From: Drosophila pseudoobscura
Lineage: Eukaryota > Arthropoda > Insecta > Diptera > Drosophilidae
Reading direction: 5' to 3'
Assembly (NCBI RefSeq): GCF_009870125.1
Contig: NC_046683.1
Location: 53,583,869 to 53,647,868, forward strand
Length of the DNA: 64,000 nucleotides
Below the pieces are notes generated by a model, which searched no databases, was not told where the DNA came from, and worked only from the letters and a program-made list of their open reading frames with translations. Position 1 is the first letter of the stretch. Each line of letters starts with the position of its first letter. This document shows, piece after piece, positions 47,715-61,460 of this stretch. The translations under genes were made by a program, and so were the position numbers.

Positions 47715-49051
47715 ATGGAACCCCCACAGAAGTCGGAATACACCGCGGAATACTTCCAGAGAGCTTTGGCCAAAGCTTACCACAGCGAAAAGCTGCACGT
47801 GGAAAGCACTCGCATCGAAGCTGTGAGCCAAAATGGCGAGAACTTTTGCAGCGTCATCTACCGCGCGGTAGTCGAATTTCGCAAGACTGCCGACGCCCCC
47901 CTGGAGACGGGACGGTACATAGTCAAGGATCTGCTCCCCGTTGTGGCCGAGCTGGGGACCAACGAGAAGGCCATGTTCGAGGAGCTCCTGCCGGCCATGG
48001 GGGCCATACTGCAGAAAGCCCCGCCCAGTCTGGGCGAGCATAAGCTGAGCGCTGAGTGAGTAGTTCCCACCGTATGCTGTGCATGCTCTGCATAGATTTC
48101 GTTGTTTATCTAGCTGCCTCTTGGCCGAGACGGCGAACGGCAAGGAGGTGTACGTACTGGAGGACCTTTGCGCCCTCGGCTATGCCTCAATGGATCGCTA
48201 TCGGGGTCTGTGCCTGGCGGATGCCCAGATATGCTTGCGAAAGATGGCCCAGTTTCATGCCGCCTCGATGATCCTGTGCGAGCAGCAGCCCGAACTCGTG
48301 GCGAAGCTTGAACCCTCAAACTATGCCAACGGAGTGTCGGATCCCTTCGCCCAGATCATTGTGGTCGGTGGGACCAAGTTCGCGGCCGATGTATTCGCCC
48401 AGGAGCTGCCGCAGATAGCCAAGAAAATGAAGGCGCAGATACCAGACGCTTACACGCGGCGAATCACGTCCGTGGTCGATCCCAAGAACTCCGCCTTCAA
48501 TGCGATTGTCCACGGCGATATCTGGGTGAACAACATGATGCTCGATCGAAGCAACAGCAGCGCCATACTCGTGAGTAGATTGGCTAAACCAAATCAGTCC
48601 TCAAAATAATCCCAGGGTTTGCCCTTTCCCATAGGTGGACTTTCAGAACTGTTGCCTGGGCAGCCCGGCCATCGATCTGCAGTTCTTCTTCTACACCAGC
48701 CTGCAGCTGGAGGTGCTGCTCCACCAGCAGGACGCGCTGCTGCAGCACTATTACCGCAGCCTCACGGAGACCCTCACCCTCTGCGGCTTTCGCGGCTCTC
48801 TGCCCACCTTCGATCAGCTAACGGATGAGATGCAGCGCTGTCTGTTCTACGGCTACTATGCCGTTGCCTGCGAGCTGCCCATCTGTTGCGCCTCCCCCGA
48901 GGCCAGTGCCGACTTCAATCTCCACACCTTTGGCAGTGCGCAGGCCACGGAACTGAAGCGTCGCCAGCTGTTTGCCAACGAGCGAGTGCGCCAGACGGTC
49001 AAAGTGTCACTGCTGGCATTCGATCAGCAGGGCATACTGGACACGCCCTAG
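47715..49051 (+). CDS. Ecdysteroid-kinase-like (CHK/EcKL) protein
   Basis: Three exons (47715-48055, 48114-48570, 48635-49051) with 58- and 64-base introns give 404 aa, the normal size of insect EcKL proteins. The family belongs to the aminoglycoside-phosphotransferase/choline-kinase-like fold; some members phosphorylate ecdysteroids and others are linked to detoxification. An N-lobe Lys is seen in RYIVKDLLP (about residue 75). VYVLEDL near residue 126 matches the hinge. The catalytic loop VHGDIWVNNMM places His247, Asp249 and Asn254. VDFQNCCLGSPAIDL has the metal-binding Asp at 268. All key residues are present, so the kinase should be active. The start GCCATGG has a good context. The second exon-intron boundary falls just before the DFQ motif. 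Substrate unknown; no paralogue cluster is visible in this window. Confidence 0.9.
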
Positions 49052-49288
49052 AAAATGTTTTCTATTCTGTAGTGTATTCTAGAGTAATTCTTGTGTAGAA
49101 ATGTTCTTAAACGGTTGCTCTTTAATGGTGCAAAAGCGTGTGTTATTCAATGTAGAATTTCCACCTTCCATTGGTGTTTAAAGGGGAGTACTAGTCCCTT
49201 TATCGATTCATTAAGGAGAGGCACTCCACACTACAGTGCCTCCCCTCATGAATGTTTGGCTGCTACTCAAGTGTTACTTGTGTTTAGA

Positions 49289-49294
49289 AATAAA
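49289..49294 (+). other. Poly(A) signal candidate for the kinase-like gene
   Basis: AATAAA 238 bases past the stop, the first consensus signal downstream. Confidence 0.45.
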
Positions 49295-49299
49295 TTTCG

Positions 49300-52200
49300 T
49301 TGTCTGCCAAAAGTTTCGGCCGGGGGAGGGGCCAAGATTTACGTGTGTGATGCAAAATGCATGGCTGCATTGAGTGCGATAAAGTTGTAGCTCTGTTCCC
49401 TGGCCGCCTGCCCGCCTGCCTGCCTGCCTGCCTGCCTCCTAGATCTCTCCACTAAATATGCAAATCGCTTTGCAGTTGTTCTTAGAAACTTGTCAGCTGC
49501 CAAGTGTAAGCCAGGCCAAGCCAAGCCGAAGCCGAGGCCAGGCGAAGCGCATCGAGGAGCGTTGGGGCGGAGCGTGGGAGCCTGAAAGCGTGCAAGTAAA
49601 AAGTGCATTTGACGCCAATGCTACTGCGAATAACTTGTACTTCTTGCAAGTGTTTAAAAAGCAATTTATTGTTTTTGCTCAGCCGTAGCCAGCATCCAGC
49701 ATCCAGGCAATCCCATAGAAAGCTTCTGTCATGCGTTTGTTCCTTATTGGAACATTGAGCAGAGATTTCTTTTGGATTTTAGAGGGGCACATATCACATA
49801 TCCTGCCAGGAGCGTCCCCCCCACTCAGAAATGACTTTGCTTTAAGCCCCCGAAAGGCTCGATTCCTTTTTGGCCAAGAGTTTTGTGTTCCTCGGATTGC
49901 AATGCCAGACGTTTTGGGACTGAGACTGGGTCGGAGACTGGGTCTGGGGGTGCTGCTGCTTGCACTGCTTGGAGGCATTAATTGCATTCTGCAGCATCGT
50001 ATTGCACTTTCAATTAGTTGCAAATGCCTCAAACGTTGACTCGGACTCGGATTCGGAGTCTCCCCCAACCTCCTTCCGGACACCAGACAGCGCCGGTGCG
50101 TAACAGGAAACGGAAGTTAAGTGCTGAGGCGAGGCGTTAAGTAAATGCAACCCCAGATGAAAGCAAGAAGCCAGCCTCCACGCTTTAATTGGAAGGTGAC
50201 GATGATCTGGGGATGGGATGGGATGGGGGGGCGGAGTGTCCCCTCAGACACATTGCAACATTGCATTCACTTTGCTTGGCAGCCCCATTTCCTTTTCCTA
50301 GCGCATCTTCTCTTTCGAAAGTGCAAACAAATGCAGTGCCCGGACAGGACAGGACAGGACAGGTCAGGACAGGTCAGGCATTTGGGGAGGTCTCCTTAAT
50401 GCATTTCAAAATTGATTTATGGGTTTTCTTTTGACCTGCCTCACCGCCGCTGCCCCGATGCACCGACGGACGGATTTCTGTTTGGCTTTGGTCCGTTTCG
50501 TGTTTGTTTTCAAATGTTAATTAAGGTTTACAATTACCCATGGGATAGACCATGGGGGCTGCGGCTGGGGGGTGGTAATTGAGCGACAGTTGAAACGATT
50601 TGTGTGGCTTGTGTGTGGACGGGGGCCACGCCTTGGAGCAAGGCGAGCAAACACCTGGACAAAACTTGTAAGATTTCGGTGCTCGGGCGGGGATGCTCCC
50701 CCCTGTCCGCTCCAGAGCTGCAGAGCTCCAGAGTTTCTGGCTTGAACTTTTTTTCAATTAGCCGGCGCCACGGAGGGCTCTTTCGATGCCACTGGGGCAC
50801 ACAATTAAAGGCAATAAATTTGCACATGAGACCATAAATCACAGTCCGATCATAATCTCCCGGCAAACAAATAGAGAGAAAAATCCCCAAAACCGAAACA
50901 CTCGGCTTCCGCTGGAGGACTTCCTCCATTTCTGTAGCCAAAAGTTCCAGCATAATCCGGGGACCGTGGACCGAGCACCGAGGAGTCCCTGCTCTGCTTC
51001 GTTTATTAATTGTACAACTGTCTCCAATCATAATTAATGAACTTTCGGCACATCCTTTGCCGCAGAACTCCACATATCACCCATCCCCCATCGCCCCCAG
51101 CAGCTGCTGGAATGCCGAACCGACTAAAACCGATATATAAACACAAATGTTTTTCTTGGCACACCATAAATCTTTCGTTTGGCCAAATCTGTGCTGCCCC
51201 CCCTCTTCCGTTTGGGGGGCAGGGGGTTTTCCCTGGCCATCCCTGCCCTTCCTGCTTGGCTTTTCCTCTTCTTTTGCTGCTTTATTCGGGCTTAATGGTT
51301 GGCCTTTTCAATTAGACACATTAAAAGGATTTACTGGGATTAGGTCAATTGTTTTGGGACAAATTGTGATTAAGTTTAATGTGGAAATTCGATTACTCGC
51401 AGCTTTAGAGCCACTAAAACTACACAGAGCGGGCCTCGAAAGAGTTTCCTTTACTCGATGGAGGTATTTATTGAATATCCCACAAAGGTCTCTGATATCT
51501 AGAGCCACTCTACGAGCTTTCAGGGGAATATCGAATATATTATATGGATGGAATCGGGAGCAATCGTAGGCACATCTCTGATTTAGTTATAGTTTTCCAC
51601 GCAATCGGTTCGCCACGGGTCGCGCGTCATGCGGCAGCGCCTCTCGTTCGGTGCCGCATTTGGAATACTCTTGGTCTAGGAAGTTCTGGCATCTTTTCCA
51701 CTGCCCTTCAAGTCCCCAATGAATCGGCTCGGAGACGCTGAATCATCCATCATGCCAGTATACTTAATCGTTTCAGCATTATCTGCAGAAGTAATTAAAG
51801 GTAGAGCTCGCTATCTGGGGGGGTCCCCGCCCCATATGGCATGACTTTCTTCCACTTCCACTTCCACATGGAGTCCTGTGCTCAATGACTGGCTTCTCTT
51901 CGCTCGCCTGCTGCTTAAGTGGAAAATTACATATGCAAATCCCTAATAATTATCAGCGAGTATCCGCCTCCCCCCTCCATTAATTGTGAAAAAGAAAAGC
52001 TGAAAAACACACACTGAAAATGCGATAATTTTTCATTTGGTCGTCGAGGCTTTTCTGCCACTCCGCAGCCAGGGCTGGTGGCTGCGTGGCGCTCATTTAT
52101 CAGTGCGTTGTGTGTGTGTGTATCTGTATTTGTATCTGTATCTGTTGTGTGTGCGCAACGAAATTTAAATAAATTTGGAAATGATGACAAAAGCTTTTCC

Positions 52201-52687
52201 AAGCAATCCAAGTAATTATGCACACATGGCATCCCAGGCAGTCCCAGAGAAGCAGTGTGGTCCGTGGTCCGTGGTCCTTAAACATTAACACTTTTCCCAA
52301 AAATCATCTGGAGGATAAATGGAAGGATCATTAGTCATTGGCACCACACAACACCCCCTAATCACATGTGTGTGTGCACCCACCCCCAACCCTGGAGAGA
52401 TGCGGGTGCTATTCGTGATTACATCCTTCTCCTTCGGATGGTCCCCGCATTCATATGTAAATTCTTCTTGACTTGCAACAAAGTGTCTCCTTTTGCTGGC
52501 CATTGTCTGTGTCAAATTATTTATTGGCCATCGTTTACATTGATTGAGGGATGCTCGTGGTCCTCAAGGGTGGGTTAAACCCTTACCTGCGCGATTTTCG
52601 AAATTTTTAGCCAATTTTACATCCGATTCTACATCCGCCTGGTAAGAGATACATCAACACCTAATGATTCTTTTCCCGTTTTAAGCC
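49300..52687. other. Non-coding DNA
   Basis: No gene supported. Contains GCCT (49406-49437) and GGACA (50344-50380) tandems. TAATTA/ATTAAT words are frequent between 50515 and 51100, as in fly enhancers, but I cannot assign a target. Confidence 0.5.
50344..50380. repeat. GGACA pentanucleotide tandem
   Basis: GGACA units with GGTCA variants. The same unit recurs at 61432-61460 as a cleaner tract. Confidence 0.85.
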
Positions 52688-53480
52688 ATGGAAGCACCGA
52701 AGAATCTCCAGGACTTGCCCTTCGATATCCTAGATCGGATATTCAAAATTCTAGAACTTGAAGATCAAATGGAGTTGATCGAAGTCCATTCCAAGCTCTG
52801 GGATGCCTTTGTCGAGCATTGTCGCTATACTAGATCATTTGTTGTCCTCAAAATGGGTTCGAACGTGTCGAATCTTGTACGACTGTGCGGCTCCACAATG
52901 ATCCATCTGAAGTTTATGAACCCCTCCGATGTCCATCCCTTGTTGCCGGATGTCGAGCGGTATTGTGTCAATTTGGAAACCATTTGCTTTGGGGCCGACA
53001 ATTCCAATTGCGACGCCATCAAATCCTTTGTGGAAAGCAGCCCCAAACTGAGATCCGTTGAATTGGTGCTGGAAGGTGGCAGCATGGCGGACATCTCTCT
53101 GGTCTTCCCCATGTTCGAGGGCGTTCCAAAAGTAAAGTACTTGCGGCTGTACAACTTTGCTGGTCATTCGGGTGAGCATTTACAACTGAATTACAACTCT
53201 ATGAGTTCTCCTAGTAATGTTTTGTTCTGGCTTTTCAGTAATCAAGAACTGCATTCGGGGCTTTGTTGACTTGGAAGAACTGACTGTTGGCGATAGATCT
53301 CAATACAAATCAGGGCCAATATGGTACCTCTTTATCTTTGATCTGTTGTGCAAGCTAAGAAGGCTGCGATGGCTGACAGTTGAAAATTGGGTTGTCGCCC
53401 TGAAGGGGGAACTCCTAATCCATTGCCTAATGCCGGAAGAGCTCACCCTCTTAAATTGCCAGCTTAAGTACTTTAAGTAG
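52688..53480 (+). CDS. F-box/LRR-like protein D, C-terminally shortened
   Basis: Two exons, 52688-53171 and 53239-53480, joined across a 67-base phase-1 intron, give 241 aa. The F-box core is DLPFDILDRIFKIL at about residues 9-22, followed by LRR-like text such as RYCVNLETICFGADN and SSPKLRSVELVLEGG. The intron falls at the same place and phase as in the cluster at 4.2-8.3 kb, so D descends from the same ancestor by DNA duplication, although it is 45 kb away and on the other strand. After QLKYFK the frame stops with TAG. Beyond it, family-like text continues in the same or nearby frame to about 53640, including FILEHARTLKKARL and YKGDGCMWDL, interrupted by stops. The protein is thus about 160 residues shorter than the intact relative. 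It may be functional as a short form or on its way to a pseudogene. Confidence 0.68.
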
Positions 53481-53645
53481 CACTATCCCAAGCTGTAATC
53501 GTTCCATCTTGAAGAACCCATGAATAATTCTGATAAGCTATCATTGAAGTTCATATTGGAACATGCCAGGACTTTGAAGAAAGCCCGCCTAGTGACAGAT
53601 CATATGTTCTATAAAGGTGATGGATGTATGTGGGATTTGGTATGA
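53481..53645 (+). pseudogene. Decayed 3' part of F-box gene D
   Basis: Continuation of gene D with in-frame stops, still recognisable as the LRR tail by comparison with the intact copy (FIVKQGGTLEDIEI there, FILEHARTLKKARL here). Confidence 0.5.
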
Positions 53646-53669
53646 AGCCACAGAGTCTGTAGGGATAAC

Positions 53670-53690
53670 AGAGAGAGAGAGAGAGAGAGA
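53670..53690. repeat. GA dinucleotide microsatellite
   Basis: Uninterrupted GA units just past the decayed F-box tail. Confidence 0.85.
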
Positions 53691-56600
53691 CTAGAAGCGG
53701 CCGTCGAACAAAGAGAGGACAGAACACAGCCTCAACGATCGACGCCATTTAATTCGGTGCCAAAGTCTCACTCAGCCACACGCACATTACGAGCCCAATT
53801 ATTTGTATTAATCTAAGTAAACTTCAAGCATTTTGTGTTTTTTTTTCGCATTCTCGGCTTACAGATTGCATGATCTACGCAGGTGATGGCACAGCTTCGG
53901 GCTAAAGGTGTTCCCAAATACGGATTCTGGTATGGTTGGTTATGCAAATAGAGAGTTTCTTTGATATTTGGTGGCGAAGTGTTACTCCCACTCGTCTCTC
54001 AGATACCCCAATGAATCTCTCCTCTCAATACACACGAGCACAGCATTGGAACAGGCAAGAGGCAAGAGTAACGGACAGCCAAATGATGGAGCCAAGACAA
54101 GACGCATATTTAAGACTAGAAAATAAGCTGCCGTTGAGAATAATCTTAAGAATCAATGTCTTGGATCTTCAGGAAGAAGTTCCTCAGTAAATGATGTGTT
54201 AGAACTAGTCCATGTAGCAGTGAGAAACATTTAACACATGGATTCCTTGTGGGAATGGAAGGAACAGCTTCGATGCAGGGCCCGTCTTCCCTGTCCTTCC
54301 TTCCGTTTCTAGCAAACAAATCGAATGCAATTACTTAAACAGCTCTGCTCTCTAGCCATAAAACAGAGATATGTATACTCGTGTGCATGCCTCATGTGTT
54401 TGTTTGAAAGCGTTTTCCGTTCGTTACAGAACACTTTTCTTTATGACATTTACGCGAAGCAATAAAAACTAAACAAATCCTGAATGGTTTTTCTCTCAAA
54501 TGCTAATGTCCCGCAGTGGATGGATGAATTCGAGGACGTGGATGGGTGATGGGGGATGGGGGACTCTAACCAGGCGACCCAAACTTATCTTTTACGATCC
54601 GCACAGACATGAGCCAAAAAACTAATTACCTCAAACCGAGCAGCTTTTATGGCCGTCGGTGTGTGGCTTCGGGCACTTTCAATATCATTTTTAATGCCAT
54701 CTTTGCGTACGATTTGAATACTACTGCAATCGATGAACCCCCCTCGAACCCCCTCGACCCCCCTCGCATAAAGTTTTATGGGGCTTTGCGCTCGGTCCCG
54801 TCGGAGACGAGGCGGAAAATCTGTTGGCCCGTAAAAGCGCAGTGTCGCCAAATATTATTCATGGTGCATCCTGCGCTCCAAGGAGCTGAGTGATGTGTGA
54901 AAAGGTTTTCCGCACTTGGCCACAGAATTTATGGTCTGAAAGTTAAATTTTGGCTTTTATTGTTTTTACTTCGACGGCGGGTGAATATAGTTTGGGGGCA
55001 GGTCCTTTTAATGTTTCCTGCATAATTTCACAGGCGTCCTTTTCGTCCTTTTCCAACACTGCGGAGGCTTCAGCCCACGATTGACTGGTTTCTGTAGGGC
55101 GGTTCCAGCCAAAGACTCTTCGGTGTGGTACGACTCAAAGGACACAGAGGAGTTTTGGGTGCCGTTCGACTTAAGGGACTTTAGGCTGTTCTTCGGCTCT
55201 TCGGAACCCAGGGTGTTGCTCGGCTCCTTGGCTTCGTTGGGGGCTTCACCGATAGCCTGCTGCTTCTACATAGAGCACCCACCAAACCACCAATCTTGGC
55301 CGGAGTGACGCACGTGAATGTGGACTCCATGTGGCCATTTCATTGTGCTCCACTGGGAGCGATTAAACAGCGGCATGGCAAGGCATTCCTGACCGAAGTA
55401 ACTAGGCAAATATAGTCCATAGGGGCATTGCAGAGCAATGCAGAAGATCATAGAAGCCAAAAGGCCTCAAGGATTGTGGATATTCCATTCAGATGTACAA
55501 GAAAGCCAAGCAGACTTGATTCGCTTCACCTTTTGGCCCATTCCTGGGTGCAAAGGGACTTGTTTTTGTTCGCCAAAGAGCTCGAAAGTCTCCCGATTTG
55601 CCACCGACCCCAAATGGCGGACTCCTGGGGCCACCAACTGCCAGGAGCACGTGCTGCCAGGCTCCGGGGTAAAAAAGTTTCATCCTGGAGTGAAATATGC
55701 ACAATAAATTGGCTTTGACTATGCGGTGGATAGAGGAATGGATGGGGAAACGGGACGAAACCCAAAAGGGTTGCCATGTGGCACACACGAAATGTGGCTC
55801 AATTTCTGCCGCTGTGATTTTTGCATAAAATTGATTTCAAATTGTGTTTTTGTTGACTTTAAACATTCCACTTTTGGATGATTTTTGCAAAAATCCGCCT
55901 TTGATCCGAACCGTCAACAAGTTTGGTTCTGTTCTCTACTCCTCTCTTGTGGCTGTTGGTGGCACAGTTTTGTGCAAATAATTGTGGCACGAGGTGTGAC
56001 CAACGCCCACTGAGAGAGTGCGAAGAATGCGAATGGCACTCAGCCTTCTGCCGATTCGATTGATTTGTCAAAGGCATTACGCTAATATTTTTGGCAAATA
56101 CTACCGCTCGATGGCGTCAAAATGACATCGAGTGGTTTCCCCCCCCTCTCTCTCTCTCTCTTTCCACCCTCTTAACTCTGGAAAATACAACAAAAAATCC
56201 AAGCAACAAAAGCGGGGAAGCCTCGAAGAGATTGACTTGAGGGCTTTCGAGATTGGGTCGCCGTTCAAGGGTCGCCGCCTCAAAATCTCAATTACCATTG
56301 ATGCCAGATAGTAGATCTATGAGTTTTAGATGCCAAAACCCAGAATATTGATTGATCTATCGACGGTACCATCCACTGTACTCACGCAAGGCGTTCCCTG
56401 CGCTCCAAAAATATTACCAATTTGTGTCAACTTCAATTAGATTTACATGGAAATTAATATGCAAACAGTGGGATCTTTGTGTATTTGCCCGTTCACGGTG
56501 CAGTTTAATTAATCTGTGGAGGAGCACACACACACACGTCCAGGACACAGGACGCAGGACACAGGACATCGCACGCACAGATGCACACAAGTCCGTACGG

Positions 56601-56881
56601 CGCAGGATATTAGAATGTTTGACAAGTTGTCATTGGACGGAAGGACCAAGGAAAATCAAATCGAATCGAATCGAATCGTTCATTTCGAATGTAAATTAAA
56701 ACAAATACTCCTCGTATTTGTAACACATAAAATTACTTAAAATTGCAAGAAGTTTCTTGGGCTCCGTTCTCCTGTCACAAAAATCAAAGTCGAATGCATG
56801 GAATGCAAATACTGCTCGTGTTCTTTCCGGCCGGATAAAGTTGTCATATGAGTGCTGCTCCTTTGACTTGTTCTTCCCAGA

Positions 56882-56909
56882 CGTCGTCGTCGTCGTCGTC
56901 GTCGTCGTT
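56882..56909. repeat. TCG trinucleotide microsatellite
   Basis: Nine GTC/TCG units; not inside a supported gene. Confidence 0.85.
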
Positions 56910-59759
56910 GACTTTCTTTATGGACAGGCGACAATGCCAGGAATTTGCTGTATTAAAATCGAAATTGCCTCGAGTTGCCGGCGAAATCAACCACCGCCTG
57001 ACCCCAGGACCTGGCCCATTGTATGAGTATCTCTTGGTAAGGGGGTTGGGGTGGTGTCCTGCCCTGTCCTGTCCTGTCCTTACAGCTGTCAACATGTTTA
57101 ATTGAAACTGACACTCAGTGTCACTTTATGGACATTGCCATGCGTTACCGTTACCTTAACTCTGTAGCTGTAGCTGTAACTGTAATTCGACTTGGCTAGA
57201 TTATTGCCGAACACATACCGAATGGGGAGGATGCGTGCCGCCCCCCTCCGAAGGTTGGGTAATGCATTGCGATGCGAATGCCGTTCTGTTCTGGGTTGTA
57301 TATTAGTTAAATTTATGTCCGATTACGGCCCCTGGGCATTGGTGGGTACTGGCCTTGTCTTTGGGCTTGTCTTATTTGATTTTGAACTGGGGAAAAGGGA
57401 AATAAGGGCATAGAATGAACTGAAGGATCATCTGATCTCCCGTCTCGCGCGCTCTGCCTTTCTCTCCCAGTGTGGCCTAGCAGAACGCACCATCTCTCTC
57501 TAGACCCTCGATCCTCGATGGCTGAGACCTTTAATGAACCATTCGCCAGCGTCAACAACTGTCAATTTTGCATAATTCTGGCAAAATCTTACGGCTATCC
57601 ATCTTTCAATCCCCGGCCCTGGCACTGGCACTGACAAACCTTCATCTTCAGCTTCATCTTTGCCTTTTCTTCGCGCATCCTTTTGGAAAGGGAAGAACTT
57701 TTGCCCTGGCAACACTTCAGCCATGGGCCCCCGGGCCCAGCCTTACTGTAATTATTATTGCTAAGCTCCGTTTCCCCCCAAAAGGACACATAGAGAGAGA
57801 GAGAGGAGGAGCCCCGTCCCCCGCATTTAATTGCAGACTACTAGCAAATACTCAAGATATTTTTATGCAGGCAATTCGTGTATATTTTTTTTGTTCCTGT
57901 TCTTCCCGGTTTTCCCGTTTTTCGATAGGGGAAAAGACTTGGGCGACGACTTTGGCCTCTTTTGTTTTCGTCACGGACGAGTGGCAGAAAGCAATCAGAG
58001 CCCAGAGAGTTCCTTCTTTGCCAAGAAAAGCAAAAATATCTTTAGCCACATTTCACTCTAGTATTTGTTCTCCTCCTCTACTCTCCTCTCCTCTCTCCAC
58101 TCTTCTCTCCTCTCTCCACTCTTGTCTGCTTTCCTCTATGCGCATTTTTCCTGGCTGTCGTCGTGGGGCTTTTGTATTATTGGTGAAATTAGAATTTCTC
58201 ATTAAAATAAGTGTTGGCCGAGGGACCCGCTTGACTTGAGACATTCAACAACGGTCTGTCCGTGGGCGCCGGTGCAGCCCCTCGTCCGTGGCAAGGTGCT
58301 CGTCCATGGCAATGGACTTAAGTCGAAACTCCATCCCCTCCATTTCTGTTTATGCTTGGTCACTCATTAGTTGAGCTTGAAATCTGACAGACAGACAGAC
58401 AGATTCAGATGCTGATTCTGGGGGTTTTTTTCTACCTTGTTTTTATTTTTATTTGTATCTTTATTTGGTCTCTCCACTGCCTCCCACATTGTCCTAATGC
58501 CGGGCATTCCGGGCCTGGGTTTGATGGCTTCTGGGCGGGGCGGGGCTGGGTTCTCTTTTCGAGTAATTAAAACGGCAACTCTTTTTCGTTTTGTATCCAA
58601 TTATTGCCCGTCCTTAATCCTGTATATCCTCAAAGCAGGGTTCTTTAGCGGCGTAATGGGCTTAAAACTGAAACACTTTGCGGTTAATTCGATGATTTCC
58701 AGCGCAGTGGACTCTCCAGGCCTCTTTGATTTCCACTAAACACTTTTCTCTGAGCTAATCAATGATTTATGAACAAAAATTAATCACAAAATCGGGGACA
58801 AATGTGGTTACAGGCAGATTTTTGCGCCCGATAAGCCTGCTGCCAAGCCATTCATTCGCATCTCCCTCTAACCACAGAGTTTGGTGCTCTTTCCGCAGAG
58901 AGCAACAATGTCTTGTTGCTCTTTCCAGCTGTAAAGTTCCAAAGTTCGAATTGCACTCGTGTCGGGAAAGGAAGGTGACGCCGGGCAGACCTCACAATGC
59001 ACGCACCTAAGCAGAAGCAGGAGCAGGCCTCACCGCACAACTGCTGGACTTTCAGAGAGCGAGAGAGAGTGGGAGAGAGAGTGGGAGAGAGAGCGGGAGC
59101 GGCACCTCTGGCAGTTATGCGAGCACAACTTTTCGTTTGTTTGACTTACGCCACCATGACCACAGACACGGACACAGGCACATACGCACACCCACACACA
59201 GCTCGGAGAGATGTTTGATACGAGGGCGCAACAATGTTGCTGATGCCAACGGGAGATGGAGATGGAGATGGCAACGTGGCACGCGATAAACTCTGCAAAT
59301 ATTACTCTTTAAAATTGTGTCTTCTGGCCGATGCCAGGACTCTCTGAGATGCCCTCACGCGCCCATCCCTATGCCTGGCGGGGTGTCGGGGGGGGGTCGA
59401 AAAGTTTGGGCTCTGAACTTTTGCCTGTTACATTTAAGTGGCTGCTGCCATGTAGCGATGTTTGCTTTTGTTTTGTTCTGCTCTGTTATTTGAACAAAAC
59501 AAAACTTTATGCAAACGAAACTTTTGTGAAATGTTTGCTGGTCTTTCTGTGGTTGCCGCCGTCGCCGTCGCCGCCGCCGCTCCTGCCTCATGTGCCGCTG
59601 ACAATCTTCGATATGCACCGCCCCCCGCCCCGCCCCGCCCTGCAACCCATGCAAGGGACCTGCAATAATATAGATAAAATACAATTTCTTAAGCAATTTT
59701 TGTTTTAATTAATTCCGTATTACTCTTTTGTGTCTGTTACGTGCCTGGAATAGCCCACG

Positions 59760-59780
59760 CCCCCCCCCCCCCCCCCCCCC
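59760..59780. repeat. Poly-C homopolymer
   Basis: Twenty-one consecutive C followed by GCCCCCC. The exact length may be unreliable because sequencing slips on such runs. Confidence 0.8.
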
Positions 59781-61431
59781 GCCCCCCTGCCGTTGGCTTC
59801 TGTTTAATGTCTTCAGCAAAACAAACTCCGTTTTGGCCAGCTTGGGGTCTGCCCCTTAGGACTGCATGTAATTTTTTCCTTTTCCTTTATACACCCTTGC
59901 ATTCCAGGGGCATTCCAATTCTGCCAAGAAGCTGCCCAGCCGCAGTCCTTGGTCATATCCGAGACATGGCCATACCTTACAGTTTTATGCCATCCCCTGG
60001 AGCCTTGTCATGCCATATTGCTGGCCAAAAAGGAAGAGTATCTGCAGTGCCGACGCCCGCATATGGCCCGGCCTTCAGCTGTGTGCTGTGCAGTGTAATT
60101 AGCCGCCTCCTTCTGGGCAGGACAGCTGCCCCCAGGACCTGGCCCCTGGTCGTGCATAAAAGGTTTAGGTTGACATTTTGCAGCAACAGTTTGTAATTTT
60201 CGCTCCTCCCTCTGGGGCTACCCCTTTCCTTTCCTTCTTCCCTTTTTTTTGCTTTTGCTTAATTTTTTGCCTTGCTCTGTTTTCTTACTAATTTCCCTCC
60301 GTTGTGCCATTTTCCTTGCAGACTGGTTAATTACATTAGCAAAACGGTTCTGTTTTGCATTTCGATTTGGCAACCTCTCCGGAATCTTGCAGTTGACATT
60401 CCATTCCATTCCAAGGGTAAGTCTCCATTTCAATATCTTTTTTTTTTCCCCACTCGCTTTAAGGTCTAGCGTTCTTTACAGCCGTGGATCTGAAGCACTT
60501 TGTACGGGGTGTACGATGCCGGTTTTATGGGAACTTTATTACTTCCTTCAATCTATTTCCAATCACACACTGCGGAGTGGAGTCCGCCTGGTGGAGTCCT
60601 CCGTGGCATTGTAACACGTGATTCAATTTCGTTCATCAATTTTAATTGATTGCTTCAATCGCTGCGCTTTCCCCTCCCCCACCCCCCCACTCCCCAGTGG
60701 CCCCCCAAAGGAAACCCAACTTGGTTTTTATGTTTATGGCCACTTTATTTGTTGCTTGTTCTTCCTGTTTTCTTTGCCGATTTTTATGCGTTTTTAATGT
60801 GTAAAATGGCTCAGCAGCTACTCCTTTTTTATACAGTTACAGCCCCTGCCAGAGCCCCTGGCAGAGCCACCCCTTTAATGTAATTCGATTCCTAAATGTA
60901 TTCCAACTGATTTTTATATGTGTGTTTCGGCAGCTGGTTTATGGCCGCATTGTTGTTTCCCCGAGTGCCTCGGGGAAGGAAGGGCTCTCCATCATGGGAG
61001 CTCTTGGTGGGCGCCCGAGACGCCTTAAAGGTACCCAGTATGCCGCCCTAATTAGCATATGAGTTGCGGCTATCTAACAGCGGCAGCCGGCGGTTGTCCG
61101 CAGCTTATCGCAAACATTCCTCATGCCGAGACCGTGATTCCCACCCCCCTCCCATGCCGGCCCATCCATTAGCCATTAGCCGGTGGGTCCCGCACGACAA
61201 TATTGACATAATCGACTTTCAGCTGCCGTCCGGCGACACAATTAAACCGCAAATGAGGCTTAGCCGTAAGGCAATCTCCCCGGCGACGATTACTTCAAAG
61301 TCTCCGCCGCCCCCCCTCTCCCACACAAACACACACGCGCGCGCACATCACACCACAGGACAACCCACAGGGCCTCACCTCACCTAACCGCAGAGGAGGA
61401 GACAGCTTGCATTCCTTTTCGATGGGATGGA

Positions 61432-61460
61432 GGGACAGGACAGGACAGGACAGGACAGGA
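61432..61460. repeat. GACAG pentanucleotide microsatellite
   Basis: Perfect ACAGG units, five to six copies, same unit as at 50344. Confidence 0.85.
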
